Positions 46,315 through 55,830 of a stretch of 64,000 nucleotides of DNA are shown piece by piece. The translations under genes and the position numbers were made by a program. The notes under the pieces are model-generated. The model did not search any database and was not told where the DNA came from. It saw nothing but the letters and a program-made list of their open reading frames with translations. Numbering within the stretch: position 1 is the stretch's first letter; the number at the start of each line of letters is the position of its first letter. The stretch is from the NCBI GenBank assembly GCA_024225635.1, contig JAAEMK010000497.1, positions 1 to 64,000 of the forward strand, in the 5' to 3' direction. Source of the stretch: Desulfobacteraceae bacterium. GTDB lineage: Bacteria > Desulfobacterota > Desulfobacteria > Desulfobacterales > Desulfobacteraceae.

Positions 46315-47840
46315 TGATGAAGGAAGCACAGGTCGATCAGGAAGAGATCAATAGGGCTGTTTGGGCAGCATGCGATACGTTTCGGGGGGTTGTCGATCCC
46401 AGTATTTATAAAGATTATGTTCTCACCATGCTCTTTCTGAAATATATTAGTGATGTTTGGAAGGATCACTATGCAGCCTATAAAAAAGAGTATGGTGAAG
46501 AACCTGAGCTGATAGACGAGATGATGAAAAACGAGGGTTTTGTTCTTCCAGAGGAGTCGGATTTCTGTTACCTTTATGATCACCGTCATGAACCTGGAAA
46601 CGGTGAGCGCATCGATCAGGCCCTCCACGCCATTGAAGAGGCGAACATAACAAAATTGCGCGATGTATTCCAGGATATCAGCTTCAACTCAACAAAGTTA
46701 GGGGACGATAAGCAGAAAAACGATATTTTAAGGTATTTACTGGAGCATTTTGTTAAAGATGTTTTGAATTTACGTCCCAGCAGAATCGGCACTCTTGATA
46801 TTATAGGTAATGCCTACGAGTATCTGATTAAAAATTTCGCCGCTTCTTCCGGAAAAAAAGCAGGAGAATTCTATACTCCTCCCGAGGTCTCAACCCTTAT
46901 TGCAGAGCTTGTTGACCCGGAGGAAGGCGATGATATATGCGATCCTGCCTGTGGGTCGGCATCACTTCTCATGAAATGCGCTCGGAAAATTCAGCAGAAA
47001 TTTAACGGCTCACGGAAATATGCCTTGTACGGTCAGGAGTCCATCGGCTCCACCTGGGCATTGGCTAAAATGAATCTTTTCCTCCATGGCGAGGAGAACC
47101 ATTGTGTCGAGTGGGGCGACACAATCAGGAACCCCAAACTTCAGGATGGAAATGAGAAACTCAGACATTTTGATATAGTTGTTGCCAATCCGCCCTTCTC
47201 CTTAAGCGATTGGGGACATGACATGGCTGCTGATGATACTTTTAGCCGTTTCAGGCGAGGGCTCCCCCCTAAAACTAAGGGCGATTACGCCTTTCTCCTT
47301 CACATGATAGAAACTCTCAAGCCGACAACGGGGCGAATGGGGGTGGTGGTTCCCCACGGTGTGCTCTTTCGTGGTGCAGCAGAAGGCAAAATTAGAAAAA
47401 AGCTCATTGAAGAGAATCTGTTGGATACCGTAATCGGTTTGCCTGAAAAACTCTTTTACGGGACGGGTATTCCGGCTGCAATTCTAATATTTAAAAAGAA
47501 TAAAATAGACCACGATGTGCTCTTTATAGATGCAAGTCGAGAGTTTTACTCAGGAAAAAAACAGAATTTTTTAAGGGCTCAAGACCTTGAAAAAATAATC
47601 AAAGCATCGGTAAAGCGTGAAACCCTCGATAAGTACGCATATCTTGCCTCTCCAGAAGAAATACAGGATAACGATTACAATCTCAATATCCCAAGATATG
47701 TGGATACCTTTGAAGAGGAGGAGGAAATTGATTTTATCGCCGTGCGCAAGGAGCGTGAAGATCTGAAAAAACAGCTTGTGCAACTTGAAAAGGAGATGGA
47801 CGAATATCTTAAGGAGCTGGGCTATGGCAAAAAGAAATGA
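46314..47840 (+). CDS. hsdM: Type I restriction-modification methylase HsdM
   Basis: The 508-residue N6-adenine methyltransferase has an N-terminal HsdM helical domain, SAM-binding DPACGSASLL near residue 209 and the catalytic NPPF near residue 292. With HsdS it methylates host sites, protecting them from HsdR. It overlaps the next hsdS by 17 bp when the latter starts at 47824. Confidence 0.95.
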   Translation: MMKEAQVDQEEINRAVWAACDTFRGVVDPSIYKDYVLTMLFLKYISDVWKDHYAAYKKEYGEEPELIDEMMKNEGFVLPEESDFCYLYDHRHEPGNGERIDQALHAIEEANITKLRDVFQDISFNSTKLGDDKQKNDILRYLLEHFVKDVLNLRPSRIGTLDIIGNAYEYLIKNFAASSGKKAGEFYTPPEVSTLIAELVDPEEGDDICDPACGSASLLMKCARKIQQKFNGSRKYALYGQESIGSTWALAKMNLFLHGEENHCVEWGDTIRNPKLQDGNEKLRHFDIVVANPPFSLSDWGHDMAADDTFSRFRRGLPPKTKGDYAFLLHMIETLKPTTGRMGVVVPHGVLFRGAAEGKIRKKLIEENLLDTVIGLPEKLFYGTGIPAAILIFKKNKIDHDVLFIDASREFYSGKKQNFLRAQDLEKIIKASVKRETLDKYAYLASPEEIQDNDYNLNIPRYVDTFEEEEEIDFIAVRKEREDLKKQLVQLEKEMDEYLKELGYGKKK

Positions 47841-49014
47841 ATCCAGGTTGGGTGATTTTTTCTATAGCCGGCGTGAAAGAGGTTTCTCAGGGCTCCCGAT
47901 TTTGTCTGTTACTTTGAATAATGGTTTGATCTATAGGGATGAACTTGATCGAAAAACAGAAACAAACCTTACAGACGAGGATCACCTGTTTGTTAAAAAA
48001 GGTGATATCGCTTACAACATGATGCGGATGTGGCAGGGTGCAAATGGTTTGGCAAAACATGATGGTATTGTTAGCCCTGCATATATAGTTCTTGCCCCTC
48101 TTAATAGTATTGATTCTGTTTTTGCATCCTACTTGTTTAAAATACCGCGAATGGAATATCTTTTCTGGGCATTCTCCTATGGATTGACCAAAGATCGTCT
48201 TCGCTTATATTTTAAGGACTTTGCTAAAATTCCTGTTGTTTTACCTCTATTGGAGGACCAAAAGCGAATAGGAAAGATAATTTCTACATGGGACAGGGCA
48301 ATTGCGATTCTCGACAAGCTGATTGAAAACTGCGGAAAACAAAAAAAAGCGCTGATGCAGGAGCTGTTGACCGGAAAAAAACGGTTTAAGAAATTTGAGA
48401 GTAAATGGTGCTATTTAATGCTATCTAATTTGGTTAGCATCACAATGGGGTCGTCTCCAAAATCAGAAGCTTACAATCGTGATGGCAATGGTCTTCCTTT
48501 AATTCAGGGAAATGCCGATATTAAAGAACGAAAAACTTTTCCTCGCGTATTTACTTCCCAAGTAACAAAAAAATGTATTGTTGGAGATATAATGTTAAGC
48601 GTAAGAGCTCCAGTTGGATCTGTAGCTAAAGCTGTTCATGATGCGTGTATTGGGCGTGGGGTTGCCGCTTTATCAGTGAAGGACATTGCCGACAAAGAAT
48701 TTGTTTATCAGATGTTACTCAACTTTGAACCAAAGTGGAATAAATTTTCTCAAGGAAGTACTTTTGGTGCGGTCAATAGTAGGGAAATCAAAATTCTGCG
48801 TTTTTTTGTTCCTGCGTCTAAGGAAGAGCAGGAAAAAATTGGCAGTACTTTTTCAGTAATAGATCGGCAAAAGAGTAACTTTGTTGCTCAAAAGAAATCC
48901 CTTCTTTTGCAAAAAAAAGCCTTGTTGCAGCAGCTTTTGACTGGGAAACGCCGTGTTGTAACGGATAATCCCATCCCCCAAACATGTTCAGATTTATGTG
49001 AGGTTACAGGATGA
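47824..49014 (+). CDS. hsdS: Type I restriction specificity subunit HsdS
   Basis: From the ATG at 47824 (MAKRNESRLGDFF) the product has 396 residues, with two target recognition domains (about 10-170 and 205-360). Each is followed by a helical conserved region, ending in the repeated QALLQQLLTGKRR-like segments (LMQELLTGKKR, LLQQLLTGKRR). It selects the DNA sequence for methylation and cleavage. It overlaps the following ATPase gene by ATGA. Confidence 0.92.
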   Translation: MAKRNESRLGDFFYSRRERGFSGLPILSVTLNNGLIYRDELDRKTETNLTDEDHLFVKKGDIAYNMMRMWQGANGLAKHDGIVSPAYIVLAPLNSIDSVFASYLFKIPRMEYLFWAFSYGLTKDRLRLYFKDFAKIPVVLPLLEDQKRIGKIISTWDRAIAILDKLIENCGKQKKALMQELLTGKKRFKKFESKWCYLMLSNLVSITMGSSPKSEAYNRDGNGLPLIQGNADIKERKTFPRVFTSQVTKKCIVGDIMLSVRAPVGSVAKAVHDACIGRGVAALSVKDIADKEFVYQMLLNFEPKWNKFSQGSTFGAVNSREIKILRFFVPASKEEQEKIGSTFSVIDRQKSNFVAQKKSLLLQKKALLQQLLTGKRRVVTDNPIPQTCSDLCEVTG

Positions 49015-50342
49015 AAATTAGCCGGCTTACCCTTCATAACTACCGTTGTTACGATAAATTCAACATTGATCTTGATCCGGACATGACCGTGCTTGTCGGA
49101 CGGAACGGACAAGGAAAGACTGCTGTCTTGGATGCCATAGCAGTGGCCCTTGGCCCCTATCTTGGTGGGTTTGACGAAGGCATAGGCCAGCACTTTTTGA
49201 ACCACGATGCCCGCAAGATTCCCCATGAGCGGGAAGGCGGCAGAATGGATATGGAAACGCTTTATCCGGTTAGTGTTGAAGCCTCGGGGGATTTGCGTGG
49301 AGAGAATATAACCTGGAAGCGTTGCAGGAAAAGCCTGAAGGGAAGGACAACTATAAAAGAGAGCGCCCCTCTTGTTAAACTTGCCAAAGGGTTCCAGGAT
49401 GCCGTGCGTGCCGGAGAGAGCGTGACCCTTCCCCTTCTGGCCTATTACGGGACAGGGCGATTGTGGAAAGAGAAACGGCTTACGGAAAAAAAACAGGCCA
49501 AAGGAACCACCAGCAGGCTTTCCGGTTATATGGATTGTCTTAATCCTGAATCCAGCTACAGAGCTTTTGCTGACTGGCTACGCATGGAGACTATGGTGGA
49601 TTATGAGCAGCAGCTTGCTGCCATGGAACGCGGAGAGAGTGTTGAAGCGTCTGATCAGAGACGTTTGTTAAGGGCGATTCAGGGTGCAGTTAACACGGTG
49701 ATGGGCCCCAGTGGCTGGAAAAATATTCGTTTCAGCCCGTCTGTACAGGAGGTTGTGGCCGAGCATTCTGAATATGGCATTTTGTCCGTGAGTACCCTCA
49801 GCGATGGAATTAGAAACATGATAGGATTAGTTGCAGACATCGCCTACAGGGCAGTCAGGCTCAACCCCCATCTGGGGGATGATGCCGTGCGAAAGACCCC
49901 GGGCATTGTCCTGATCGATGAGGTCGACATGCACCTTCATCCAGAGTGGCAGCAGGTTGTTTTAAGGGATTTGAAACATGACCATGCCTTTCCGATGATT
50001 CAGTTCATAGTGACCACACACAGCCCGCAGGTCCTCGCAACCGTCAAAAAAGAGCATATCCGTATCCTGGAAGCCGGAGAGGATATGGCTGTGATGCCGT
50101 TGGCCAGAACCTTTGGTGAGAGTAGCAACGACGTGCTTGAAACGGTCATGCATACCCCCTTCAGACCTGATCTTGAGCACGTTCGGGATCTTGATAGATA
50201 TATGACTCTGATTGATCAGGGGCTTTATAAGGGAGAGCCTGCAAAGGCCTTGAGAATCAAGCTGGAACAGGTGCTTGGTGCGGATCACAGGGAACTTCTG
50301 AGGGCCGATCGAATGATCCGGCGCAGGGAGGTTCTGGGCTGA
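49011..50342 (+). CDS. AAA/SMC-like ATPase, Septu PtuA-like
   Basis: The 443-residue ATPase opens MKISRLTLHNYRCYDKF with Walker A GRNGQGKT near residue 30. It has an ABC-type Walker B with IVLIDEVDMHLHPEWQQ near 300 and a VTTHSPQVL switch. It matches the RecF/OLD-like ATPases of Septu (PtuA) and retron Ec78-type modules. The HNH nuclease gene follows with a TGATG overlap. The pair is inserted between hsdS and hsdR of the restriction operon, a repeated arrangement in such islands. It should sense infection and license the nuclease. Confidence 0.82.
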   Translation: MKISRLTLHNYRCYDKFNIDLDPDMTVLVGRNGQGKTAVLDAIAVALGPYLGGFDEGIGQHFLNHDARKIPHEREGGRMDMETLYPVSVEASGDLRGENITWKRCRKSLKGRTTIKESAPLVKLAKGFQDAVRAGESVTLPLLAYYGTGRLWKEKRLTEKKQAKGTTSRLSGYMDCLNPESSYRAFADWLRMETMVDYEQQLAAMERGESVEASDQRRLLRAIQGAVNTVMGPSGWKNIRFSPSVQEVVAEHSEYGILSVSTLSDGIRNMIGLVADIAYRAVRLNPHLGDDAVRKTPGIVLIDEVDMHLHPEWQQVVLRDLKHDHAFPMIQFIVTTHSPQVLATVKKEHIRILEAGEDMAVMPLARTFGESSNDVLETVMHTPFRPDLEHVRDLDRYMTLIDQGLYKGEPAKALRIKLEQVLGADHRELLRADRMIRRREVLG

Positions 50343-51049
50343 TGCGTAGAATCCTTAAAACCCAAGGAACTCCCAATCTTCAGAGGGAACAGGAAAGACC
50401 CGCGCCAGCGTCAGCCCGGGAAGCATCGAAGCGGTGGCACAGTTATGATAAGACCGCGACCCGATCCTCCCTTCTGGATGAGCAGTGGTCGCTGTGCGCC
50501 TACACTGAACTTGCACTTGAAGGATTCCAATACGGTTGTCATATTGAGCATATCGAACCTAAAAGCATTAACCCTGCTCGAACCTTTGATTACAGCAACC
50601 TTGTGATTTCGGCTCTGGACAGTGATTCATTGACGAAATTTGCAAAAAAGGACCGTTTTGGCGGACATTACAAGCAGAGCGCCTATGATCCGAATCTATT
50701 TGTCTCCCCGTTGATGCCCGATTCAGAGCGCTATTTCGAGTATCGCAGCAGCGGCAGGGTTGAGCCTGCACAAAATTTGACCCCAGAGGATCGGGCCAAG
50801 GCAATCTATACAAGGGATCTGTTAAACCTGAATGCTCCTTTTTTGGTAAATTTGCGCCGTAAATGGTTGATTGAGCTTGAGGATGAAATTGACCGTTTGC
50901 TGGATGATGATTCGGCACTCAGACAACTTGCGGAATGTGAACTCTGCGATACAAGCGGAAGACTTAGGGAATTCCATACTGCTGCAAAAGCACGGTTTGG
51001 ACGTCTTGGGGTTCAGGTTATGGCCGCCGTTTGTGCACATTGTCGTTGA
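50342..51049 (+). CDS. HNH nuclease, Septu PtuB-like
   Basis: The 235-residue protein has an N-terminal HNH-type core (CAYTE, then HIEHIEPKS and FDYSNLVIS) matching PtuB and retron-associated HNH nucleases. A C-terminal CELC...CAHC set suggests a structural zinc site. With the preceding ATPase it should form the PtuA-PtuB complex that cleaves DNA during infection. The start overlaps the stop of ptuA. Confidence 0.82.
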   Translation: MRRILKTQGTPNLQREQERPAPASAREASKRWHSYDKTATRSSLLDEQWSLCAYTELALEGFQYGCHIEHIEPKSINPARTFDYSNLVISALDSDSLTKFAKKDRFGGHYKQSAYDPNLFVSPLMPDSERYFEYRSSGRVEPAQNLTPEDRAKAIYTRDLLNLNAPFLVNLRRKWLIELEDEIDRLLDDDSALRQLAECELCDTSGRLREFHTAAKARFGRLGVQVMAAVCAHCR

Positions 51050-51094
51050 ACATTCTGTCAGGATAATTTTATATCTGTATGTTAGGAGTTTCTT

Positions 51095-54000
51095 TTGAAT
51101 TCTCGCCCTATTACAAATGAACTGCATAGCTCTCAAATTCCAGCGCTTCACCTTTTGATATCCATGGGGTATCATTATCTGCCGCCGGATCAATGTTTTG
51201 CCCTGCGTGGCAGAAACAGCGAGGTTTTGCTAAAGAATATTCTCATAGAGGTATTGAAGACAAGGTTTTTTATTTACAAGGGGGAAAGGTTCCCACTGTC
51301 ACCCAATGCTATTGATCAGATTGTGCGGGAGCTCACGCCGGGGCTGAATGAGGGGTTACTTAGCGCAAATGAACGAATCTATGACAAGCTGGCTCTTGGG
51401 GTGACTGTTACCGAATTCATCGGAGGGAAAAGGCATTCAACCACCATTCCTTTAGTTGACTGGAATGATCTTAATAACAACCGGTTCCATGTTACAGATG
51501 AATTTGAGGTCTTGAATGCAGGAGGTACAGGCACCCGCAGGCCAGATATCGTCTGCTTTGTCAACGGGATACCCATGGCGGTCATTGAAGCCAAGAGGCC
51601 GGATGCACATAATGCCGGAAAGGACATGATCGCTGAAGGGATCTCACAACAGATTCGTAATCAGAAAAATGAGGAGATCCCCCATCTGTTTGCCTACTCT
51701 CAGCTTCTGTTTTCCATTAACGGCCAGTGTGGTAGGTATGGAACATGCAAGACCCCTTCGAAGTTCTGGGCCAGATGGCGTGATGAGGATCTTGAGGAAT
51801 CTTTTTTTAAGGAGATAAAAAACAGGTCTCTGCTTCAAAAGCAAAAAGAGCTGTTGCTGGGCCGGTACAACCACGAGATCAGAGACTATTTTGAACGGTT
51901 GTGGTCTTCTTCCATGTTGCCCTCTGACCAGGACAGGCTTCTTGTTTCCCTTCTTAACCCAGAGCGTTTTTTGGAGTTTGTTCGTTATTTCATACTTTTT
52001 GACAAAAAGATGGGTAAAATTGCTGCTCGTTATCAGCAATTCTTTGGTGTAAAACGCCTTGTGGAACAGGTGAAGTGCCATCGTCCAGATGGGGGCCGTG
52101 AAGGTGGAGTCGTCTGGCATACCACGGGCAGCGGTAAGTCTTTTACCATGGTATTTCTTTGCAAGACCCTGCTTTTTCATGATGAACTCAAAAAGTGCAG
52201 GATCATTGTTGTTACCGATCGTATAGATCTTGAAAAGCAGCTTTCCAAAACTTTTTTAACCGGTGGGGCCTTCGGAAGCGAAATAGCCACCAAAATAGAT
52301 GGTGAAAAGGCAAAAGTCAGGACAGGGAGAGAGCTTGCCAATCGTATAGGGAAAAGTAATGACAGGATTATTTTTACAATAATCAATAAGTTCAATACGG
52401 CTTCCAAGCTTGCTGAGTGTTATAATACTAGTGAAAATATCATTGTTATTGTTGATGAAGGGCATCGGAGTCAGGGCGGGGAGACCCATGAACGAATGCA
52501 CGTTGCCCTTCCCAATGCCGCTTATATCGCTTTTACGGGAACTCCTTTGTTGAAGGATAATAAAACAACTAATAAATTTGGTCCTATTGTCCATGCATAC
52601 ACAATGAAACGCGCAGTGGAGGATGGAACCGTGACACCGCTTCTATATGAAGAGCGCAAACCGGAACTGGATATCAATGAAAAGGCGATTGATAAATGGT
52701 TTGATAAGATAACAGATCATTTAAGCGAAAGTCAAAAAAGTGATCTAAAGAGGAAATTTTCAACAAAAGGTTTTGTTTATGGCGCTGAAAATAGGATTGA
52801 GCTGATTGCATGGGATATCTCTTCCCATTTCAAGCATCATATTGCTTTATTTGGTCAGGGACTTAAGGGGCAACTTGCAACAGACAGTAAACAGTCGGCC
52901 ATTCGCTATAAAAAGTGTCTGGATGCCATTGGTCAAATAACGAGTGCCGTGATCATGTCCCCCCCTGATACCCGTGAGGGGCATAGTGATGTTGATGAAA
53001 AAACATTGCCCGAAGTTCAGGAGTGGTGGAAGAATGCAGTGGGGAGTCAGCGGGAAGAGGAGTACACAAAAAAAGTGATTGATGCTTTTGCTTCTGATGG
53101 CGCGCCGGAATTGTTGATAGTGGTGGACAAACTCTTGACTGGATTTGACGAGCCAAAAAATTCAGTTCTTTATATTGATAAACCTCTTAAACAACATAAT
53201 CTTATCCAGGCCATTGCCCGTGTAAATCGTTTGCATGAAGCCAAACAATACGGTCTCTTAATTGATTACAGGGGAATATTAAAAGAGCTGGATACGGCTA
53301 TCAAAGAGTATCAGGACCTGGAAACCTATTCACAGGGGGGATATGACATTGATGATATCCAAGGATTGTATGATTCGGTCAGCTTCGAGTACAAACGGCT
53401 TCCTAAACTTTACGACCGGCTCTGGGATATTTTTAAGGATGTCAAGAACAGGCAGGACCTTGAACAGTATCGGCAAATTCTTATTCCCCAATGGGTGAAA
53501 GATGACAACGGGGATTTGTTTGATAACCATCAGAAAATTAGGGAAGATTTTTACGAGGCTTTAACCGAATTCGGTATTTGCCTAAAAATAGCACTTTCAT
53601 CCAGAAGTTTTTTTGAGGATAGCAGTTTTACAGAAGAGGATATAAAAAAGTATAAGAATGATCTTCGTCATTTCACCAATATACGCAAGACAGCACGTCA
53701 CGATGCTTTGGAAACAGTTGATTACAGCCTTTACGAAAAACAGATTTACAACCTTGTGGACAGGCATGTGGTGGGTGAGAGCATACAGGAATCCCAAGGA
53801 GTATATCTTGTTAACGATCTTGGCAGAGCTGATGAGCCAAAATCCTGGAGTAAGGAAAAAATACGGAATGAGACGGATATCATACGCTCCCGTGTAAAAA
53901 AAACCATTGAGCAGGACCTTGCGCAGGATCCTTATGCCCAGGTGGTCTTTTCCGAGATGTTAAAGAGGGCTATTCTCGAAACAGAGGCCTTGTTTGATCA

Positions 54001-54406
54001 CCCATATAAGCAGTATGCACTGTTTAAGAATTTTGAAAATAAACTGAATTCTCTTGATATGGAAACAATACCATCGCCATTAAAAGACAATCGCCATGCA
54101 AGGGCCTATTACGGAGTTTTTCGTCTGATTTTGGGTGATGATTTTTTTGAGACTATAGAGCATACTGATCGTCAGCATTATGTGAATGAAGCGTTATTTG
54201 CTGATCATGTTGTAGAGACGGCGGTATCGGAACTCTCTCTCAATATTCAGAATATGGAAGCTGAGATTCGTAAAGAATTGTTGCCCCGCCTGTTTAAACG
54301 TCTTGGAATGGATAAAGCCAAAGAGGTTATTCAACGCATCATTCAAATAAGCCGTATCGGATTTTCCAAAAATGAAGAGTTACCTGGGCATGGGGGATTG
54401 GAGTAA
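51095..54406 (+). CDS. hsdR: Type I restriction endonuclease subunit HsdR
   Basis: The 1103-residue protein has an N-terminal PD-(D/E)xK nuclease (RRPDIVCF and MAVIEAKRP, about 148-168). An SF2 translocase follows, with TTGSGKS near 345 and VDEGHRSQGG near 455, and then a helical C-terminal domain. It cuts unmodified DNA after ATP-driven translocation. The start is TTG at 51095 with a TTAGGAG site. It overlaps the next gene by one base. Confidence 0.93.
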   Translation: MNSRPITNELHSSQIPALHLLISMGYHYLPPDQCFALRGRNSEVLLKNILIEVLKTRFFIYKGERFPLSPNAIDQIVRELTPGLNEGLLSANERIYDKLALGVTVTEFIGGKRHSTTIPLVDWNDLNNNRFHVTDEFEVLNAGGTGTRRPDIVCFVNGIPMAVIEAKRPDAHNAGKDMIAEGISQQIRNQKNEEIPHLFAYSQLLFSINGQCGRYGTCKTPSKFWARWRDEDLEESFFKEIKNRSLLQKQKELLLGRYNHEIRDYFERLWSSSMLPSDQDRLLVSLLNPERFLEFVRYFILFDKKMGKIAARYQQFFGVKRLVEQVKCHRPDGGREGGVVWHTTGSGKSFTMVFLCKTLLFHDELKKCRIIVVTDRIDLEKQLSKTFLTGGAFGSEIATKIDGEKAKVRTGRELANRIGKSNDRIIFTIINKFNTASKLAECYNTSENIIVIVDEGHRSQGGETHERMHVALPNAAYIAFTGTPLLKDNKTTNKFGPIVHAYTMKRAVEDGTVTPLLYEERKPELDINEKAIDKWFDKITDHLSESQKSDLKRKFSTKGFVYGAENRIELIAWDISSHFKHHIALFGQGLKGQLATDSKQSAIRYKKCLDAIGQITSAVIMSPPDTREGHSDVDEKTLPEVQEWWKNAVGSQREEEYTKKVIDAFASDGAPELLIVVDKLLTGFDEPKNSVLYIDKPLKQHNLIQAIARVNRLHEAKQYGLLIDYRGILKELDTAIKEYQDLETYSQGGYDIDDIQGLYDSVSFEYKRLPKLYDRLWDIFKDVKNRQDLEQYRQILIPQWVKDDNGDLFDNHQKIREDFYEALTEFGICLKIALSSRSFFEDSSFTEEDIKKYKNDLRHFTNIRKTARHDALETVDYSLYEKQIYNLVDRHVVGESIQESQGVYLVNDLGRADEPKSWSKEKIRNETDIIRSRVKKTIEQDLAQDPYAQVVFSEMLKRAILETEALFDHPYKQYALFKNFENKLNSLDMETIPSPLKDNRHARAYYGVFRLILGDDFFETIEHTDRQHYVNEALFADHVVETAVSELSLNIQNMEAEIRKELLPRLFKRLGMDKAKEVIQRIIQISRIGFSKNEELPGHGGLE

Positions 54407-55140
54407 TGGCAGGGCACTCTTTGAGCTATGGCGACAAAAAGATATATTTTGATGTCTGTTATCGTTCGAAAAAACAGGGCAAAATAGCGATACATGTATA
54501 CCCGGATGGCTCTGTTCTGGTGGATGCTCCTGAATATGCCGAACCTGTAGCTATACGAGAGGCTTTGCGTAAGCGCGCCCGGTGGGTAGTGAAACATTTG
54601 GACGTTATTCGTGAACAGCGGAGCCATGTCCTTCAACGAAGGTACATAAGCGGGGAAAGTCATTTTTATCTCGGGCGACGTTATACGCTTAAAGTGATCT
54701 GTGATGATGCTGTTGTTCCGCAGGTTAAAATGATAAGAGGGCAACTAAACGTTATTGTTCGTGAGAAGAATTTTGAAACAATAAAAAAACACCTATGGCT
54801 ATGGTATTGTGATCATGCAAACGTTTTTTTTCAAAAACGTCTCCGTGAAATAGTCGGTCAGGTCTCCTGGTTTAAGGGCGATACCCCTCCCTCCTTAAAG
54901 CTTTTACAAATGAAAAAACAATGGGGAAGTTGTACGCCTGGCGGTAAACTTTTGTTGAATCCACATCTAATAAAAGCACCTCGGGAATGTGTTGAGTATG
55001 TTATAATTCATGAGTTGTGCCATCTTAAGGAGCACAATCACAGCGCTCGTTTTTATACCCTTCTGGAAGCCTTGATGCCTAATTGGAAGTTAGTTAAAAA
55101 CAAATTAGATGGTATGGCGGAGCTTCTGCTTAATGAATAG
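54406..55140 (+). CDS. M48/YgjP-type metallopeptidase linked to type I RM
   Basis: The 244-residue protein is a DUF45/YgjP zinc peptidase with the motif HELCHLKEHNHSARF near the C-terminus and KKQWGSCTPGGKLLLNP before it. Such proteins often end type I restriction operons; their substrate is unknown, and control of HsdR turnover is a suggestion. It overlaps hsdR by one base (TAATG) and is the last gene of the operon. Confidence 0.9.
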   Translation: MAGHSLSYGDKKIYFDVCYRSKKQGKIAIHVYPDGSVLVDAPEYAEPVAIREALRKRARWVVKHLDVIREQRSHVLQRRYISGESHFYLGRRYTLKVICDDAVVPQVKMIRGQLNVIVREKNFETIKKHLWLWYCDHANVFFQKRLREIVGQVSWFKGDTPPSLKLLQMKKQWGSCTPGGKLLLNPHLIKAPRECVEYVIIHELCHLKEHNHSARFYTLLEALMPNWKLVKNKLDGMAELLLNE

Positions 55141-55185
55141 AGCTGTTTGGTTGATTCACTGACGCGGTCGTAAACTCCCTTGTCG

Positions 55186-55250
55186 CCTCGGCAGGTTCCA
55201 AATTATTTTTTGAAAACAGCACCCCAAAAATAATTTAAAACCTGCCGAGG
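55186..55250. other. 65-bp bipartite inverted repeat
   Basis: CCTCGGCAGGTT and AACCTGCCGAGG are perfect 12-base arms. Inside them, AAATTATTTTT and AAAAATAATTT are perfect 11-base arms around a 15-base centre. It follows the restriction operon by 45 bp and may be a terminator-like structure or an end of the island. Confidence 0.6.
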
Positions 55251-55447
55251 TCGTGCAACAGTTGAACTGTAAAGCTTGTATTGATATGGAGCTGATTTTT
55301 TGTAGAAAGTTTACATAAATGTGCTGATTTCGTTTGGTTTGTCATGTATCTTATTGTGAGTGTGTTCTAAATCAATACTTTACATTTATTAGGTCATCTT
55401 AACCGTTCTAAAAGTTACCAATAGCTATATTGTAACGTTTGATACTA

Positions 55448-55479
55448 AGAGCCTCGTGTTTTCGAGGCTCTTTTTTTTT
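55448..55479 (+). terminator. Rho-independent terminator
   Basis: AGAGCCTCG and CGAGGCTCT pair around TGTTTT and are followed by a run of nine Ts. No obvious gene lies between it and the restriction operon end at 55140. The 690-bp stretch 55141-55830 otherwise holds only short frames without recognisable similarity. Confidence 0.9.
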
Positions 55480-55830
55480 CTGTCCCAGAATGGCTTTGAT
55501 TTCTTCAAGCATAAAAAAATATTCAAATTTTCCTTTTCAAAATTCAAAAATCGGATTAGAAGGAACTATATGCCGATTCCATTTTATCCACTGAAAGAAT
55601 CCGTGGGCCTGCATTTGGCATGGATGCCACCAGGCTGGTCCGCCGCTTTACATTCCAATGTCCATTAGGACCGGGAGCTAAAAGCTTCCGTTCGCCAGTA
55701 TTGGCTGCCATACAGTTTCAATCGTACACGGTATTTTATCTCCCTGTTTCCAGCTGTTGCGGGAGTAAACGAATTCGCATGATCTTGATCCTGAAAATCA
55801 AATTTCTCTTGAAACATGGTGGATTATTTT

